NCBI RefSeq assembly: GCF_000003855.2
Contig: NW_003101679.1
Location: forward strand, 1,486,955-1,550,954
Length of the DNA stretch: 64,000 nt
Direction: 5' to 3'
DNA from: Blastomyces gilchristii SLH14081
Lineage: Eukaryota > Ascomycota > Eurotiomycetes > Onygenales > Ajellomycetaceae
Part shown: piece by piece, positions 47,900-58,267 of the stretch
Numbering within the stretch: the stretch's first letter is position 1
Layout of the letters: every line of letters starts with the position of its first letter
Notes under the pieces: model-generated
The model's database searches: none
Seen by the model: the letters and a program-made list of their open reading frames with translations, nothing else
What the model was told of the DNA's origin: nothing
Translations under genes and position numbers: made by a program

Positions 47900-50850
47900 T
47901 GTTGACAGACTCACTTATAAAGATAGAATCAGTTGATACTGCAGAGTTGATTAGAGAAGACAAGCTCATCTATATAATAACTTTTCAAATGTCTGAGAAC
48001 TTTACAGTCATGGAAATGAAGCTTCAGATATCAGAGAAATACTGAGATCTTGTAGAGATATTCAGTTCAGCAAAGACAGCTGAGCTTTCTTCTCACTGTG
48101 AGAAGAATCTGATAATAGATTTGATAGAAGAACAGAAACTCTTCTAAGAATCAATCTATAAGCTCTCTTATCATGAGACAGAGGTCTTGCAGATCTATGT
48201 GAAGAAGAATCTGAAGAATGACTTTATTCAATCTTCACAGATCTCTGTGAGAGTCTCTGTGATATTCATGAAGAAGAAGAATAAAGATCTCAGATTGTGT
48301 GTAGACTACTGTAACCTGAACTTCAAGATAATAAAGAGTCACTACTTTCTGTCTCTGATTGAGAATGTGATCAACTGTCTTACAGAAGCTGTTATATTCA
48401 CATAGCTGAATATGATCAATGTATATACATGACTATGAATACAGTCTGAGAATGAATAAAAGACTGTCTTTAGAACTACACTGAGATTATTTGAATATCT
48501 AGTGATGTCTTTTGATCTGACTAATGTCTCTGCAGTATTTCAGTCTTTCATTAATAAAATACTTTGTGTATATCTGAATGTCTTCATAGTAATATATCTG
48601 AATGATGTGATGATGTACTTTATAAAGAAGAAAGAGCACACTGAGCATGTATGAAGTGTGTTGAAGATCTTAGATGAGGCAGAACTGTATATTAAGCTTG
48701 TGAAGTGCAACTTCAGTGCTCATCAGATTAATTTCCTAGAATATGTAATCACTGCAGATAATATTCAGATGAAATCTTTATAAGTTGAGACTATTCTATC
48801 ATAACTGAAGCTAACTAGTATTCATAAGATTCAGATCTTTCTGAGCTTTGTGAATTTCTATAGATGATTTATCTTTGTATTTACAAGAATCTTCTTAACT
48901 CTTACAGATATGCTGAAGAGTGAAAATAAGAAGAAGTCATCTCATGAATAGAGAATGAAAAGATTGTTGAGAAGAGAGAGCTGTGAGAACTTTCTTATCT
49001 CAGAAGCTTGTGAGATCTTTATAAGATTGAAATAGATATTCACAGACACAGTGATACTGTTTCACTTTGATCTCTTACTCTTAATCAGATTGAAGACAGA
49101 TGTCTTCTTCTTTATAATTTCAGAAATAGTCTCATAACTACAGTCAAATGAGAACTGAGTTTTAGTAGCCTTTTTCTTGCAGAAGATACAATCTGCAGAG
49201 ATTAACTATAATATTTATAATCAGAAGCTTCTTATAATAGTGAAATTCTTCTATCACTGACATCACTACTTTAAGAGCCTTGTGACAGTGATTACTGTTA
49301 GAACTGATTATAACAGCTTATAACAGTTTACTTCAATCAAGAAACTCTCACAGCAGCAGATTCACTGAGCTCAGAGACTGAGTAAGTTCTGATTTAAGAT
49401 AGAATATATCAAGGAAACTAAGAACTCAGTGAACAGATTCTCTCACAGACTAGACTATATTAAGAAGACCAGAGTGACAGACATAGAGAGACTAGAGAAG
49501 ATAGAAAAGCTTCACAGAATGCTTGAACTGAGTGTTATAAAGAGATTGACTGAAGAGTCTCTCAATTCTCTATGAGAGAAGAGAGAAGAGAAAGAGAAGA
49601 AGTCTGTATAACTACTCTCTATAACACTGAGAGTCAACACTCTGAGAATCTCTGCAAGAATTCTTGAAGAGAGTATCTATAATCTGAAGAGATTGCAGAC
49701 TTTGAGAAGCACTGCAGAAGACCTGATGCAAGAGAAAACAGAGTATAAGTCTTTATAAGATCTTCTATTCAGATTGTCTGAACTGTAACTGAAGAATGAA
49801 TATACTCAGTATATTTGAAAACTGCTCACAGCAGAGATCAACTCTGCAGAAATAAAGAATTAAAGAGACTTAAATAATCTCTTATAAAGAGAGAGCTGAA
49901 TTTATATACCTGTAAATGAGTTTCTATACATAGAACTCATTAAAAGGCATCATGACTCTTCTCTAGCAGGTTATTTTACAGATACTAGAACTTATAAGTT
50001 ACTTATAAGAAAATACTTCTGACTGAAGATACAAGAACTTGTGAAGAAGATAGTGAATTCTTATACTGTTTATCAGAGTTCACAGATAGTACAGTTCAGA
50101 TTATATGAAGAACTTACTTCTCTACTCATTCTGTAAGAACCTTGAGAATAGCTAGAAATAAACACTCTTGTGAGCCTCTCTGAAAGCAAGGACATATATA
50201 ATACCTGTTTTGACAGTGTGCTGATGATAGTGAATTACTTTATTAAGATAACACACTTTATACTTATCTGTAAGAACTTGAAGTCAAAGAATTTAACTTA
50301 CATCTTCATTTATAATATAATCTGATTGTATGAATTGTCTGTGAACATTATCTTAGACAGAGAATCAATCTTCACAGAGAAGTTCTAATCTGATCTGATA
50401 ACTATACTGAAGATTTCATGAGATCTGAGCACAGCTTTTCATCAACATACAGATAATCAGACAGAATATCTGATAAGTATATTAGAACAGTATCTGCAGT
50501 GCTTTATCAATTACAATCAGAATGACTGAGTGTATTAATTATCACTTATAGAGTTTATATACAACAACTCAAAGCATTCTAGCACAGGCAAAACTCTCTT
50601 TGAGATGCTCACTGAGACTCATTCATGAATGATCTTGATGAACCTGTGAGAGTATACTATAGAGTGTGATAATACCTGTGAACAGGCTGAGAGAATTCAG
50701 GAGATTCAGGAGAAAGCTCACAAATTCTTGAGAAAGACCTAAGAGTATTAGAAGAGATACTATGACTTCAAGCATATTATAAAGAGTTTTAAGAAAGATA
50801 ATAGAGTCTGACTGAGTTTAGAAAATATCATTATACAGAGATCTAGTAAG
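47900..50850 (+). pseudogene. D1 pol remnant: RT, RNase H, integrase
   Basis: The RT piece at 48187-48405 is open for 72 codons and shows FMKKKNKDLRLCVDY, then LNFKIIKSHYFLSLI, the fingers-palm blocks of gypsy RT. A YLND-like box follows near 48596. RNase H-like sequence lies at about 49060-49260. Integrase lies at about 49930-50530, with a HHDSS...GYF zinc-binding start, INTLVSLSES, and FHQHTDNQTE near the catalytic Glu. Stops break all frames. Confidence 0.8.
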
Positions 50851-53070
50851 AAGCTGAATCTCTTACAGATAGAGTCTTACAAGATTATGAAGAAAACTAG
50901 CTCACAGTTCTACAGATTGAAACTGTTATCTAGATTACAGATATATAATATTTTTTATATCTCTTTACTCTGTGAATATAAAGAATTTCTAGAAGAGAAT
51001 TCTGTGACTCATCACTCTGTTTATAAAGTACTAGAGAGTGAAAGAAAATATTAGATCAAAGAAATTATTGACTCAGAGAAGCAAGATTATAAGCCCTGAT
51101 TTAAGATTCAGTGATAAGAGTATTCTGATAAGATGAATAAGTTCACTTGAGAATCATCTGAGCAGATAAGACATCTGCAGAAGCTGAGACATGACTTTCA
51201 TACTGTGAATTCTGATAAGTCAGAATGATACAGTCTTCACTAAGAATCTGATTATAACAAAGACATTAATACTGTCATTTGCAAACTCTAGTCTATAAGA
51301 TGATAAGTTTCTACTGAGATGAATAGTCTGTGATGTATGTAAAGAGAAGAAGAAATCATACTCTTATTAAAGTTAAAAAATAAGAAAATAAAAACAGAGC
51401 TATGAACACAATTTAGAGACTAATAAAGAAAAAACAAAGAAAATTCATACTTACACTCTTAACATCTGTAACACTCAATCTCTTCACAACTATCAATTTC
51501 TCTCTTTAAAGAAGCAGAGAGTATCATATCTGTGATACAGACAATTGTTACATTTGATGTGAAGATCACTAGAAATGCACAGACTTCAGAGAAGTTGAAT
51601 ATCAGAGTATACACAGTTACAGCAGAACCTTGAGAGCTGACTGTCTGCATGTGTGATCAGATATTTCTTATAAAGCTGTGTCTGCTCTCTCAGTTGTGCT
51701 GGAGTATTCAGCTCAGAAATAATTAAGATATGAAAAAAGAGCTCATCTGTTCAGGTCAACTTCTGTCATGAATTCATGACATTCACATTGCCTTAATTAT
51801 CTGAATTTTACAGATACTCAGAGACTCATCTCTTATTAATAATGAGATTATGAAAATGCGCTGCAGCATGAGAATCATTGATAGAGAACCTAGACATATT
51901 TATATATACCTGGTCAGAGATTGTATAAACAGAGAGAAGATGATTGTAGACCTGCAAAGCTGCAGAAGACACTGACAATATCAAGAGCTTTATAAGAACT
52001 GTCAGCTAGAATCTGTAAGAAATTACTTACAGAGAGACTTACAGCAAAGAGCAGAACTGCACTACTTAAAACTAGAAACTGATCTGAGAGAGACATGAGA
52101 TTAGTCACTGATCTGAAGATCAGATGCAGTGACAGAGCTGAGTGAGATGAAGACACTATTATAAGCAGTGATATTCCTACTTCATCAGCTGATAAAAAGT
52201 GATCAGAGAAGTTACAGAGATACTCATAAGAAGCTCAGCAGTGATCAGACATTATTTATAAAGATATTAAAATTGAAAAAATTTTTATTCTTAAGAAGTT
52301 CTTGAATCAATATATAGATATTGTTAGAAATACTCTCTCTCTGTCATCTGAGTGAAAATACTTCATGAATGAATAAGAATACTCACAGTTTATAAGAATG
52401 AGAGCTGTTACAGAAAAAGAGAAAAGAAGATGAAGTTCTGTGAACAGATCTGAGATATTTATACTACTTTAGAGAGATTTGCTTACACTGTGAATAATTC
52501 TATAAAACAGTCAGATCACTCTAATAAATAAAGAGTGATTATGAATTACAGATCTGAATCTTTCTATATGACTATAAAGAGTGATTGCAGACTGCAGATA
52601 TCTTGATTCTACAATTCTACAGAGTTGATAAAAGAATGAAAAATTCCTCACAATTCTACAGTGTTAAAGAACAATAATTTGTAAGAATGAGTGAAAGATT
52701 AACTCATGAATATTTCTCTTTAATAAGAGTGATCTCACAGAGAGTAATTCATCTGTGAGATGAATCTGTGTGATGATTACACAAGAATCTCATGAAAATA
52801 GTTAAGAGTTAATCAGAACTCTTCTATATGAAAGATGTGAGATAAATCTATATAATAGTCAGAGAAGAATCTGTAGATTATAAAGAATCTCATGAAACAA
52901 GAAACTGAGTGACAGACTCTTTTCTCTTTATAATAACAAGGGATTTTTCCTCACTGAGGTTTTTTATAGATATAAAGAATTTTTAGTGAGTATCACTGCA
53001 GTGCTGAGCTGATTCTATGAAGTCACTCAGTGAAAGGCTTTGTGAACAAAGTCTTAGAGAGAGAGAGATA
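50850..53070 (+). other. D1 region between integrase and 3' LTR
   Basis: About 2.2 kb of internal sequence, long for a gypsy 3' region. 50920-51130 still looks like a pol C-terminus. 51400-53070 has only short frames on either strand and no recognised domain; its D2 counterpart is 61790-63028. It could be an extra ORF or a non-coding 3' region. Confidence 0.45.
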
Positions 53071-53328
53071 TGTAAGAAATCTCACTTCTCACAGATTCTT
53101 TATCTCTATTTCTATCTCTTGCATAATTAATAGAGTTAGCAGCCCTTGGCTACACACAACTATATAGACTGAAGTTCATGAATACTATTCATAACTCAGC
53201 TTGAATACTATTATACATTTGATTTCTACATTTTATCTTTCTACTGTAAATACTTCTAGTAGTTAACAGTACATATCACACCAAGCTGCAAACACCCGAA
53301 TAATTGCCTGCGAGCACTTATTCTTACA
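53071..53328 (+). repeat. D1 3' LTR
   Basis: 258 bp. The inner start is decayed (TCTCACTTCTCACAG); the outer end keeps CACCCGAATAATTGCCTGCGAGC. Confidence 0.93.
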
Positions 53329-53345
53329 GTTAGATAGTTGATTAT

Positions 53346-53488
53346 ATGCGGTGAAGCTTCGGGGCGGAAGAACAGAAATTCCATGGGTTTTTCAGCCGAG
53401 AATCGGCGACCGGAGATCAGAGCTTTCTGCGGGATCTATAAAGTGTAATGAAATAGTCTATATAATTGATCGGGCGCAGCCTGCTACA
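53346..53488 (-). repeat. A3 5' LTR, second piece
   Basis: Continues the LTR broken at about 27005, from TGCGGTGAAGCTTCGGGGCGG to GGGCGCAGCCTGCTACA. CpG-rich compared with the 3' LTR of the same element. Confidence 0.85.
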
Positions 53489-53689
53489 AGACACTTTGTA
53501 AGATATTATCACTCACATAATCTGATTTTACTATTTAAGTTAGCTTATTGCTTATTTGAGGTTAGCTCATGACATAATCATCAATTCAGTGTTAAAACAG
53601 TAATGAATATTTGAAGAAGTGTCTGAGCTTGCTGAGATAACTTTTTTCAATATTTTTTCAGTGAAAAGGCTTAATTTCACATAATACTG

Positions 53690-54079
53690 ATTTTATAGTC
53701 ACGCATTAATTACACTAGTTCTAATATAGTTAGTATATTACTACATATGATTTAGTCAGACTTGGCTTTCAGACTATGAACTTTCACTTCATAAATCTCT
53801 TACTCTGTAACCTCTCACACTGGTGATAAAGACTCTCAGATATATAGATATAGAGTTTCACTGAGCTCACTGAGTATAGAGACTCTCTGAGTAGAGAACT
53901 CTGTGTATAACGCCTCTGAGTATAGAGATCTCTGAGTATAGAGACTGAATATAGATTCCTCTATATACACTGTGTAAGAGACGGTCTCAGAGCTCTGAGT
54001 CATTATTTCATACAATCTTCAATAAGAAGATCTTGATTGCTAATACAATCAGTATCATTAATATGTGTTCATTGTAACA
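53690..54079 (+). repeat. Repeat F, copy 2, with TATAGAGACTCTC minisatellite
   Basis: It shares the blocks described for copy 1, plus an expanded run of roughly 18-nt GAGTATAGAGACTCTCT units (about 53860-53960). It ends ATTGTAACA and lies inside G, right of E1. Confidence 0.55.
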
Positions 54080-54180
54080 CTAGTATAAAATATTCATTTG
54101 ACACATTTGACACTATAGAACTGCCGTACCGCAGCCATGCTTAGTCTTTTAATGAAGCTCGAAGTCCTGTTTGAAGAATC

Positions 54181-54261
54181 TGTTGGGGGTCCCGCGGTTG
54201 ATCGGCCCTTCTACCAGCAGGCGCTGGTGGTGATTGAGCTCTTTTGTCCCAGTAGTCTACA
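54181..54261 (+). repeat. TRIM-2 5' LTR
   Basis: 81 bp, one base shorter than in TRIM-1 (GCAGGCGCTGG against GCAGTGCGCTGG). Confidence 0.88.
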
Positions 54262-54514
54262 GATTATGAGACTGTTAAGTGTGAGCCCCGCTGTGATCAA
54301 CATGCATGAGTTTGATCTCAGAATGGACTTAAAAATTCCTAACAAATACCCTGGACATTTTAACAGTGTCAAGAGACATCCCAGGAGTGTGCCCTAGAAG
54401 TCCCTTGAGCCCTAGGACTGAGTGAGTCCACTAAGAGGAGCCACTGTGGGGAGCCACTGAAGGGAGCCACTGAGAGGAAGTACTGTACTCTGTGATAGCT
54501 GGTCTGAGGGGGGG

Positions 54515-54595
54515 TGTTGGGGGTCCCGCGGTTGATCGGCCCTTCTACCAGCAGGCGCTGGTGGTGATTGAGCTCTTTTGCCCCAGTAGCCTACA
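54515..54595 (+). repeat. TRIM-2 3' LTR
   Basis: 81 bp; followed by the second GAATC. Confidence 0.88.
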
Positions 54596-55100
54596 GAATC
54601 CATGTCCCAGGTACACTCATCCATCTCAGCAATGCCTGAGATGCAAGGGTGATTAAATATGTTCTTTCGCCCTTAGCAGAGATTTTCACCTTTTGACGCT
54701 TAATGGCTATTAGCGGTCGATTATTCTTGAGACCAGCAACTGAGGAGTCCTTTATGAAAAGGTAATACCAGATACAGTTCATTTGGAACAAGATTAGATT
54801 TTTATTATCTTCCGCCACCTTGTTCGGGATGGCGACTTCCCCACCACAAATAATATCATCTATCAGGTGAAACCCATGCAAATACGTTCTTTTTATTGAG
54901 ATCTTGTTGCTCTCTATTGTCATCCCGTCCTCCCTGCCTATAGAGCTCACCACGGGGATAGCATGCCGCTTGCCTCCCCGTCGAATTTGACATGTGATGG
55001 CGGGGCTTCTGTGTGTTACTTCTGTGTGTTATTGTGCTATTGTGCTATTGTTAGGCACACGCCAAAACATTGGCCGCCTACATTTTAGCAGCTTGTCCCG

Positions 55101-55118
55101 GTCCGGTCCGGACCGGAC
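55101..55118. repeat. Perfect 18-bp palindrome
   Basis: GTCCGGTCCGGACCGGAC equals its own reverse complement. It contains repeated CCGG and could bind a dimeric Zn2Cys6 regulator with CGG half-sites, but that is only a guess. Confidence 0.7.
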
Positions 55119-55635
55119 ACCCCACCATGCCTTTCCCCATTCACATGACTCCTTCAGAAGTGAGCTTTCCAATCATGAAGTCTCTTTTAACTAGGCGGCA
55201 AATGCTGACTACCCCCTTTGTCTTTTTCCCTCGAAGAGTAAGACCCGTGCATTAGATTAGAAATCATCTGCCCAATTCTCCTCTCTAAGGGCTTTTTGCC
55301 TCTTCAGCGTTTCAAATTCAAAAGGTCAACTGAATGATCAAGGCGGAATCAGTAGGCTATCAGCTTCTTCAGGGGTCAGGTTGCCTCTTATAATGATAAG
55401 CTCCTGCTCTGGGATTCGGCTTTGGTTCTGGTTTAACTGCAGCAATTCTAAAGAAAGAAAGAGAGGATATATATGACTCCGCCGCCGAACCGACATTAGC
55501 GACAAGGCGAGGCGCGGCTCGGCTAACCTTATCAGAACATTCCAGGAATGGATGGCCAAGAAGCATTTAGGTTTGTGCAACATATGAGGCCCATATCAGC
55601 TACTCCGCCATGGTAAAAGCTTAATACTCATTATA

Positions 55636-55895
55636 TAGACACGCACCAATGGTGCTAATCCAAATATAATTAGTGCATTACTATATATGGGTTAGTAAGT
55701 CTTGGCTTTCAGACTATGAGCTCCATTCCCACAGATCTCTAAACATACTCAGCACCGGATATAGAATCTCAGATATAGAAACCCCCAAGTATAGAGACTC
55801 TCTAGGTATAGAGACTCTCTGGGTATAGAGACTCCCTTCTCCGGGTATAGAGTCTCCCATATATAGAGAAAGACTCCTGAGTATAGATCTTGCTG
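55636..55895 (+). repeat. Repeat F, copy 3
   Basis: Starts ATATAGACACGCACCAATGG and shares the GTCTTGGCTTTCAGACTATGAG block. An array of GGTATAGAGACTCTCT units lies at about 55785-55870. Less decayed than copy 2. Confidence 0.55.
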
Positions 55896-57429
55896 ATCTC
55901 TGAAATGCCAGTCAGCTATATAAAATGTTTCAATCCCTCAGAGCCTCAGATCTTAATCTATCACATCGTTACATATATAAGAATAAGAATAGTCTGCAAG
56001 CTTCTGCAATCTTCTAGCTTGCTTCACTGCGGCGCGGAATACCAGAGAGTGCAATGTGCCTTGCTACCCCCACCCCGGGGTCTGTTACATCTCTATAATG
56101 AAGTCAAGCAGGTCATAGGTAGAAGCTAGTGATATCAATATACATACTATTTTCTCAATCAATCATATTTTATGAAGCCTGAATAACTGTCAGGATAATA
56201 TGACAAGCAGACACCCCCAATAACTACTATCTCATAGGTATTGCCGGTGGTTAGAATGATTTTCTAGCGGATTGCTAATAAAGTGCATTCAACCCAAGCC
56301 TACAGGATAAGATTGTTTGGTAGGAGTGAAATACTACTGAAAATGAAGACAGCATTGGGCTTATCATGATCTCTTCTTGGATTTGAGGGGGCACGGCGAC
56401 ACGAGTTATTTCCTCTGTCAAGGCTGTGTTTAAAAATGTCAACTCCGGCAGGATTTAAATACCCTATCTCCATGGGCGTAGACAAGCATCCGAGAAACAA
56501 CAAGGGAGCGGTTGCCATCCATGCAAACCATTGTGCGAAACGCAAGAATTCCTCTGTAAAATGAGATATAAAGAACGTAATCCAAAAGCGATTACCAAGT
56601 GCCCTGAGACACTAATGGCATGCTCAAGCAAGGTGATGACTACCCGTAGGATGCGGGATCATCGCAGAGTAAAAACGGCCAAAGCGGGGATTGTAGCGTT
56701 ATTTATATCAACTCGATTTCAAGCAGGCTTTCTTATTGGGTTGGCCATATGATATCTCTGAATCCACAAGGGCCGGATCGTTCCGCCGCTTATTCCGCAG
56801 CTGTACTGGGAAGAGGTGAAACCTGATTCTCCTTACTTCCAGGCGAGCTTAACTGCGATCGCTAGCGATCCGTGATGTGACATCGAGATAAAAGGCTTCC
56901 GGGGATATTCCACGGTAAACTGAGGGTGGCTAGATGAGGGGATAGATCATAGTGGTAGCAAGAGAGGGTACCGAAGAACAAGAGCCAAGGATTGGATGGC
57001 CACATGGTCTCAGCTCTTTCCAGAACGTAATCCTTAGCGATGACTGCTTCCTTTTTTATCTCCTTATAAGCAATAGTCCTTCCTTTTTTCTTTTTTTCTA
57101 AAAAAAGAGCATTGTTTACTGTTTTGTTTTCTCAAAAAGGATAAAAATGGGGGGGGGAATCCAGTTCTTCTTCTTCTTTTTCTTTAGAGATGTAACTATG
57201 TTAAGGACCCATAAGATAGAAAAAAAGGAAATCAGATTACTTTGAACTAGAAACTACCATAATTCCTTGGGACCCTACGGGGCTTGTAAAGTTAAAGCTT
57301 ACGTAACGAGTCCTTCTCCATCGAAATTGTGTTTTCTACCGACTCCAGCCACAATGCCACCCAACCTATTATAGTAAGAGCTCGTGTAGCTAGATTAAAA
57401 TATACAACAACTTTATCCTCCTTGGAAGA

Positions 57430-57461
57430 CTAGACATGGTCACATGGCCAGCCAGTCTTAG
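57430..57461 (-). repeat. hAT-like terminal fragment
   Basis: TAGACATGGTCACATGGCCAGCCAGTCTTA resembles the right terminus of family B (CAGACACGGTCACACGGCCAGTCTA). It appears as an isolated end with no second terminus nearby: a relic or a related small element. Confidence 0.4.
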
Positions 57462-58267
57462 CCGCTGTACAAATAGTACAAATAAGAAAAGATTTTCTTG
57501 GATACATTGGCGTGTAGCTAAGCACCATTAAGCCTTGGGGACCAAGCCACTAAAATTGCTTGTATTATCGACCAACCAATGAAAAAGCAGTGCAGTGCTG
57601 ATATCCGTGGGAGGTCGTAACACCGTAACACAGATCATAATCCCACGGACAACATTGAATTTTCTAAAGATGGGAGAGGGCAATAATTTCATTCCGCCCA
57701 CGGATTTCTGCGGGGTTTCCAATTCGTTCATGCGAATGCGATTGGTGCAGATGTGCGTCGGCGGGGAACCTTAACGGACATACTATGCTTTTTTTATTCG
57801 GTTCTAGAGCTCGGAGAGCATACTCCTGATCGCCGATCGCCTTCTGTGCGCATGGTTGGCTGGGTTAGCCAAAGTGGGCTCCTCCTTCTCTAAAGTTTTC
57901 CAATCCCACCCCAAACTGGCATTACGACAGCCCTGAGAGCCAAAGCCCTTGCTGTCTCGGCTAAGTACGGTCCATAGGTAGGAGAAGTCTTGGGAGTGGA
58001 GCGCACACATAGTTACATTGTGTGGTTATGCCAACATGAATAATGATGTATATCAATATTTTCTGGGGATGCCAGACTGGTCAATCCCAGAAGCTGAGAG
58101 TAGAGCTATAAGCACTGACAGTCCCCGCTGCACAACTTTCTCCTGTACTTCCCCACAGATATTTTCCCCACTTTTTCCATTTCGCACTGTATTTTTGAAG
58201 TGGACTGTCCATACTGCCAATTTTCCTTCCTTGAGTAAAACCTCTGTCGGGGAGGGAGATAGGCACC

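Larger units (their letters stand above)
46075..53328 (+). mobile_element. D1: second Ty3/gypsy family, RIP-decayed
   Basis: Both LTRs are 258 bp (46075-46332 and 53071-53328), beginning TGTAAGAAATCCCGCTCC and ending CACTTATTCTTACA. The target duplication GTTAG (46070-46074 and 53329-53333) lies in the right end of element C. The internal 6738 bp carries gag-pol of gypsy type but is not similar in sequence to family A. A second copy, D2, is at 61532. Confidence 0.93.
27006..53345. mobile_element. C: TA-flanked MITE with long TIRs, split by B2, B3 and D1
   Basis: The left end runs ATTAATCATCTAACACTTG, then CACCTAATACTTGCC and CAATTACAATCAACTT (27008 to about 27080). The right end, read on the minus strand across the B3 and D1 insertions, gives ATCAACTATCTAACACTTA, then CATCTAATACTCACC and CAATTACAATCAACTT. 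The inverted repeat is thus over 65 bp and imperfect. TA flanks each end within A3 LTR sequence, with ends uncertain by about 3 nt. Without insertions C is about 0.9 kb, extremely AT-rich and non-coding. TA target and long TIRs suggest a Tc1/mariner-type MITE. Confidence 0.7.
21055..53488 (-). mobile_element. A3: Ty3/gypsy chromodomain retrotransposon, split by nested elements
   Basis: Minus-strand copy of family A in E1. The 3' LTR is 21055-21326 (272 bp). The 5' LTR starts at 26879 and is broken near 27005 by element C, resuming at about 53346-53488. Its two pieces sum to about 270 bp. The target duplication is AGATA (21050-21054) against AGACA (53489-53493), a single C/T difference. The internal region is about 5.04 kb after removing B1, as in the other A copies. 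Rejoining across 26 kb is supported by the TSD, the LTR length and the continuity of LTR sequence. Confidence 0.85.
7661..53640. mobile_element. E1: TIR DNA transposon with 8-bp TSD, host of the nested retrotransposons
   Basis: The left end is TTATCTCAGCGGGCTCAGAC (7661-7680). The right end, read on the minus strand, is TTATCTCAGCAAGCTCAGAC. The two differing bases are both G/A, as RIP would give. CTTTTTTC occurs immediately outside both ends (7653-7660 and 53641-53648), an 8-bp target duplication. Removing the nested elements leaves about 1.4 kb: 7661-7945, 14330-15303, 21016-21049 and 53489-53640. Near the ends, GACCTC-rich subterminal repeats recur (7709-7775 and, inverted, 14640-14705); a second copy is E2 at 61208. 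No transposase frame is readable. TIR plus 8-bp TSD fits hAT or related cut-and-paste groups, but I cannot assign the superfamily. Confidence 0.75.
7621..54126. mobile_element. G: outermost TA-flanked DNA element (Tc1/mariner-like MITE) holding the island
   Basis: The ends form an inverted repeat of about 32 bp. The left end starts CGGTAGTCTATAGTGAC (7621). The right end, read on the minus strand, starts CGGCAGTTCTATAGTGTC (54126). Both continue AAATGTGTCAAATG, so they differ by one indel and two or three substitutions. TA lies directly outside each end (7619-7620 and 54127-54128). Without the E1 insertion the element is about 520 bp and includes repeat F copy 2, so it could not code for a transposase. 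Since TA flanks occur often by chance, the call rests mainly on the inverted repeat. Confidence 0.55.
54181..54595 (+). mobile_element. TRIM-2: miniature LTR retrotransposon
   Basis: A 415-bp second copy of the TRIM-1 family. The 81-bp LTRs lie at 54181-54261 and 54515-54595 and are flanked by a perfect GAATC duplication (54176-54180 and 54596-54600). The G-rich purine run before the right LTR is conserved (GAGGGGGG). The two LTRs differ at three sites or fewer, each a C-to-T change in the left copy. The internal sequence is closely similar to TRIM-1, with transitions. Confidence 0.88.
54601..58267. other. Intergenic region without a convincing gene
   Basis: Mixed composition close to the gene-bearing flanks. 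The longest frame (120 codons at 54953-54591, minus) ends inside TRIM-2, and I could not match it to a family. Another minus-strand frame at 56545-56300 starts with a hydrophobic stretch (FAQWFAWMATAPLLFLG) but has no spliced partner I could defend. The last few hundred bases should contain the promoter of the transporter gene. Small repeats inside are listed separately. Confidence 0.45.

Noticed and set aside
7946..53488. Repeated sequences as a possible CRISPR array or centromeric satellite
   Set aside because: The repeats are LTR pairs and dispersed transposon copies with TSDs, not short regularly spaced units or a monomeric satellite.
54591..54953. Minus-strand 120-codon frame
   Set aside because: It ends within TRIM-2, has no recognised domain and no flanking exon. 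A broken gene cannot be excluded.
56300..56545. Minus-strand frame with a hydrophobic start
   Set aside because: It could suggest a signal peptide or membrane exon, but no further exons or family motif could be supported.
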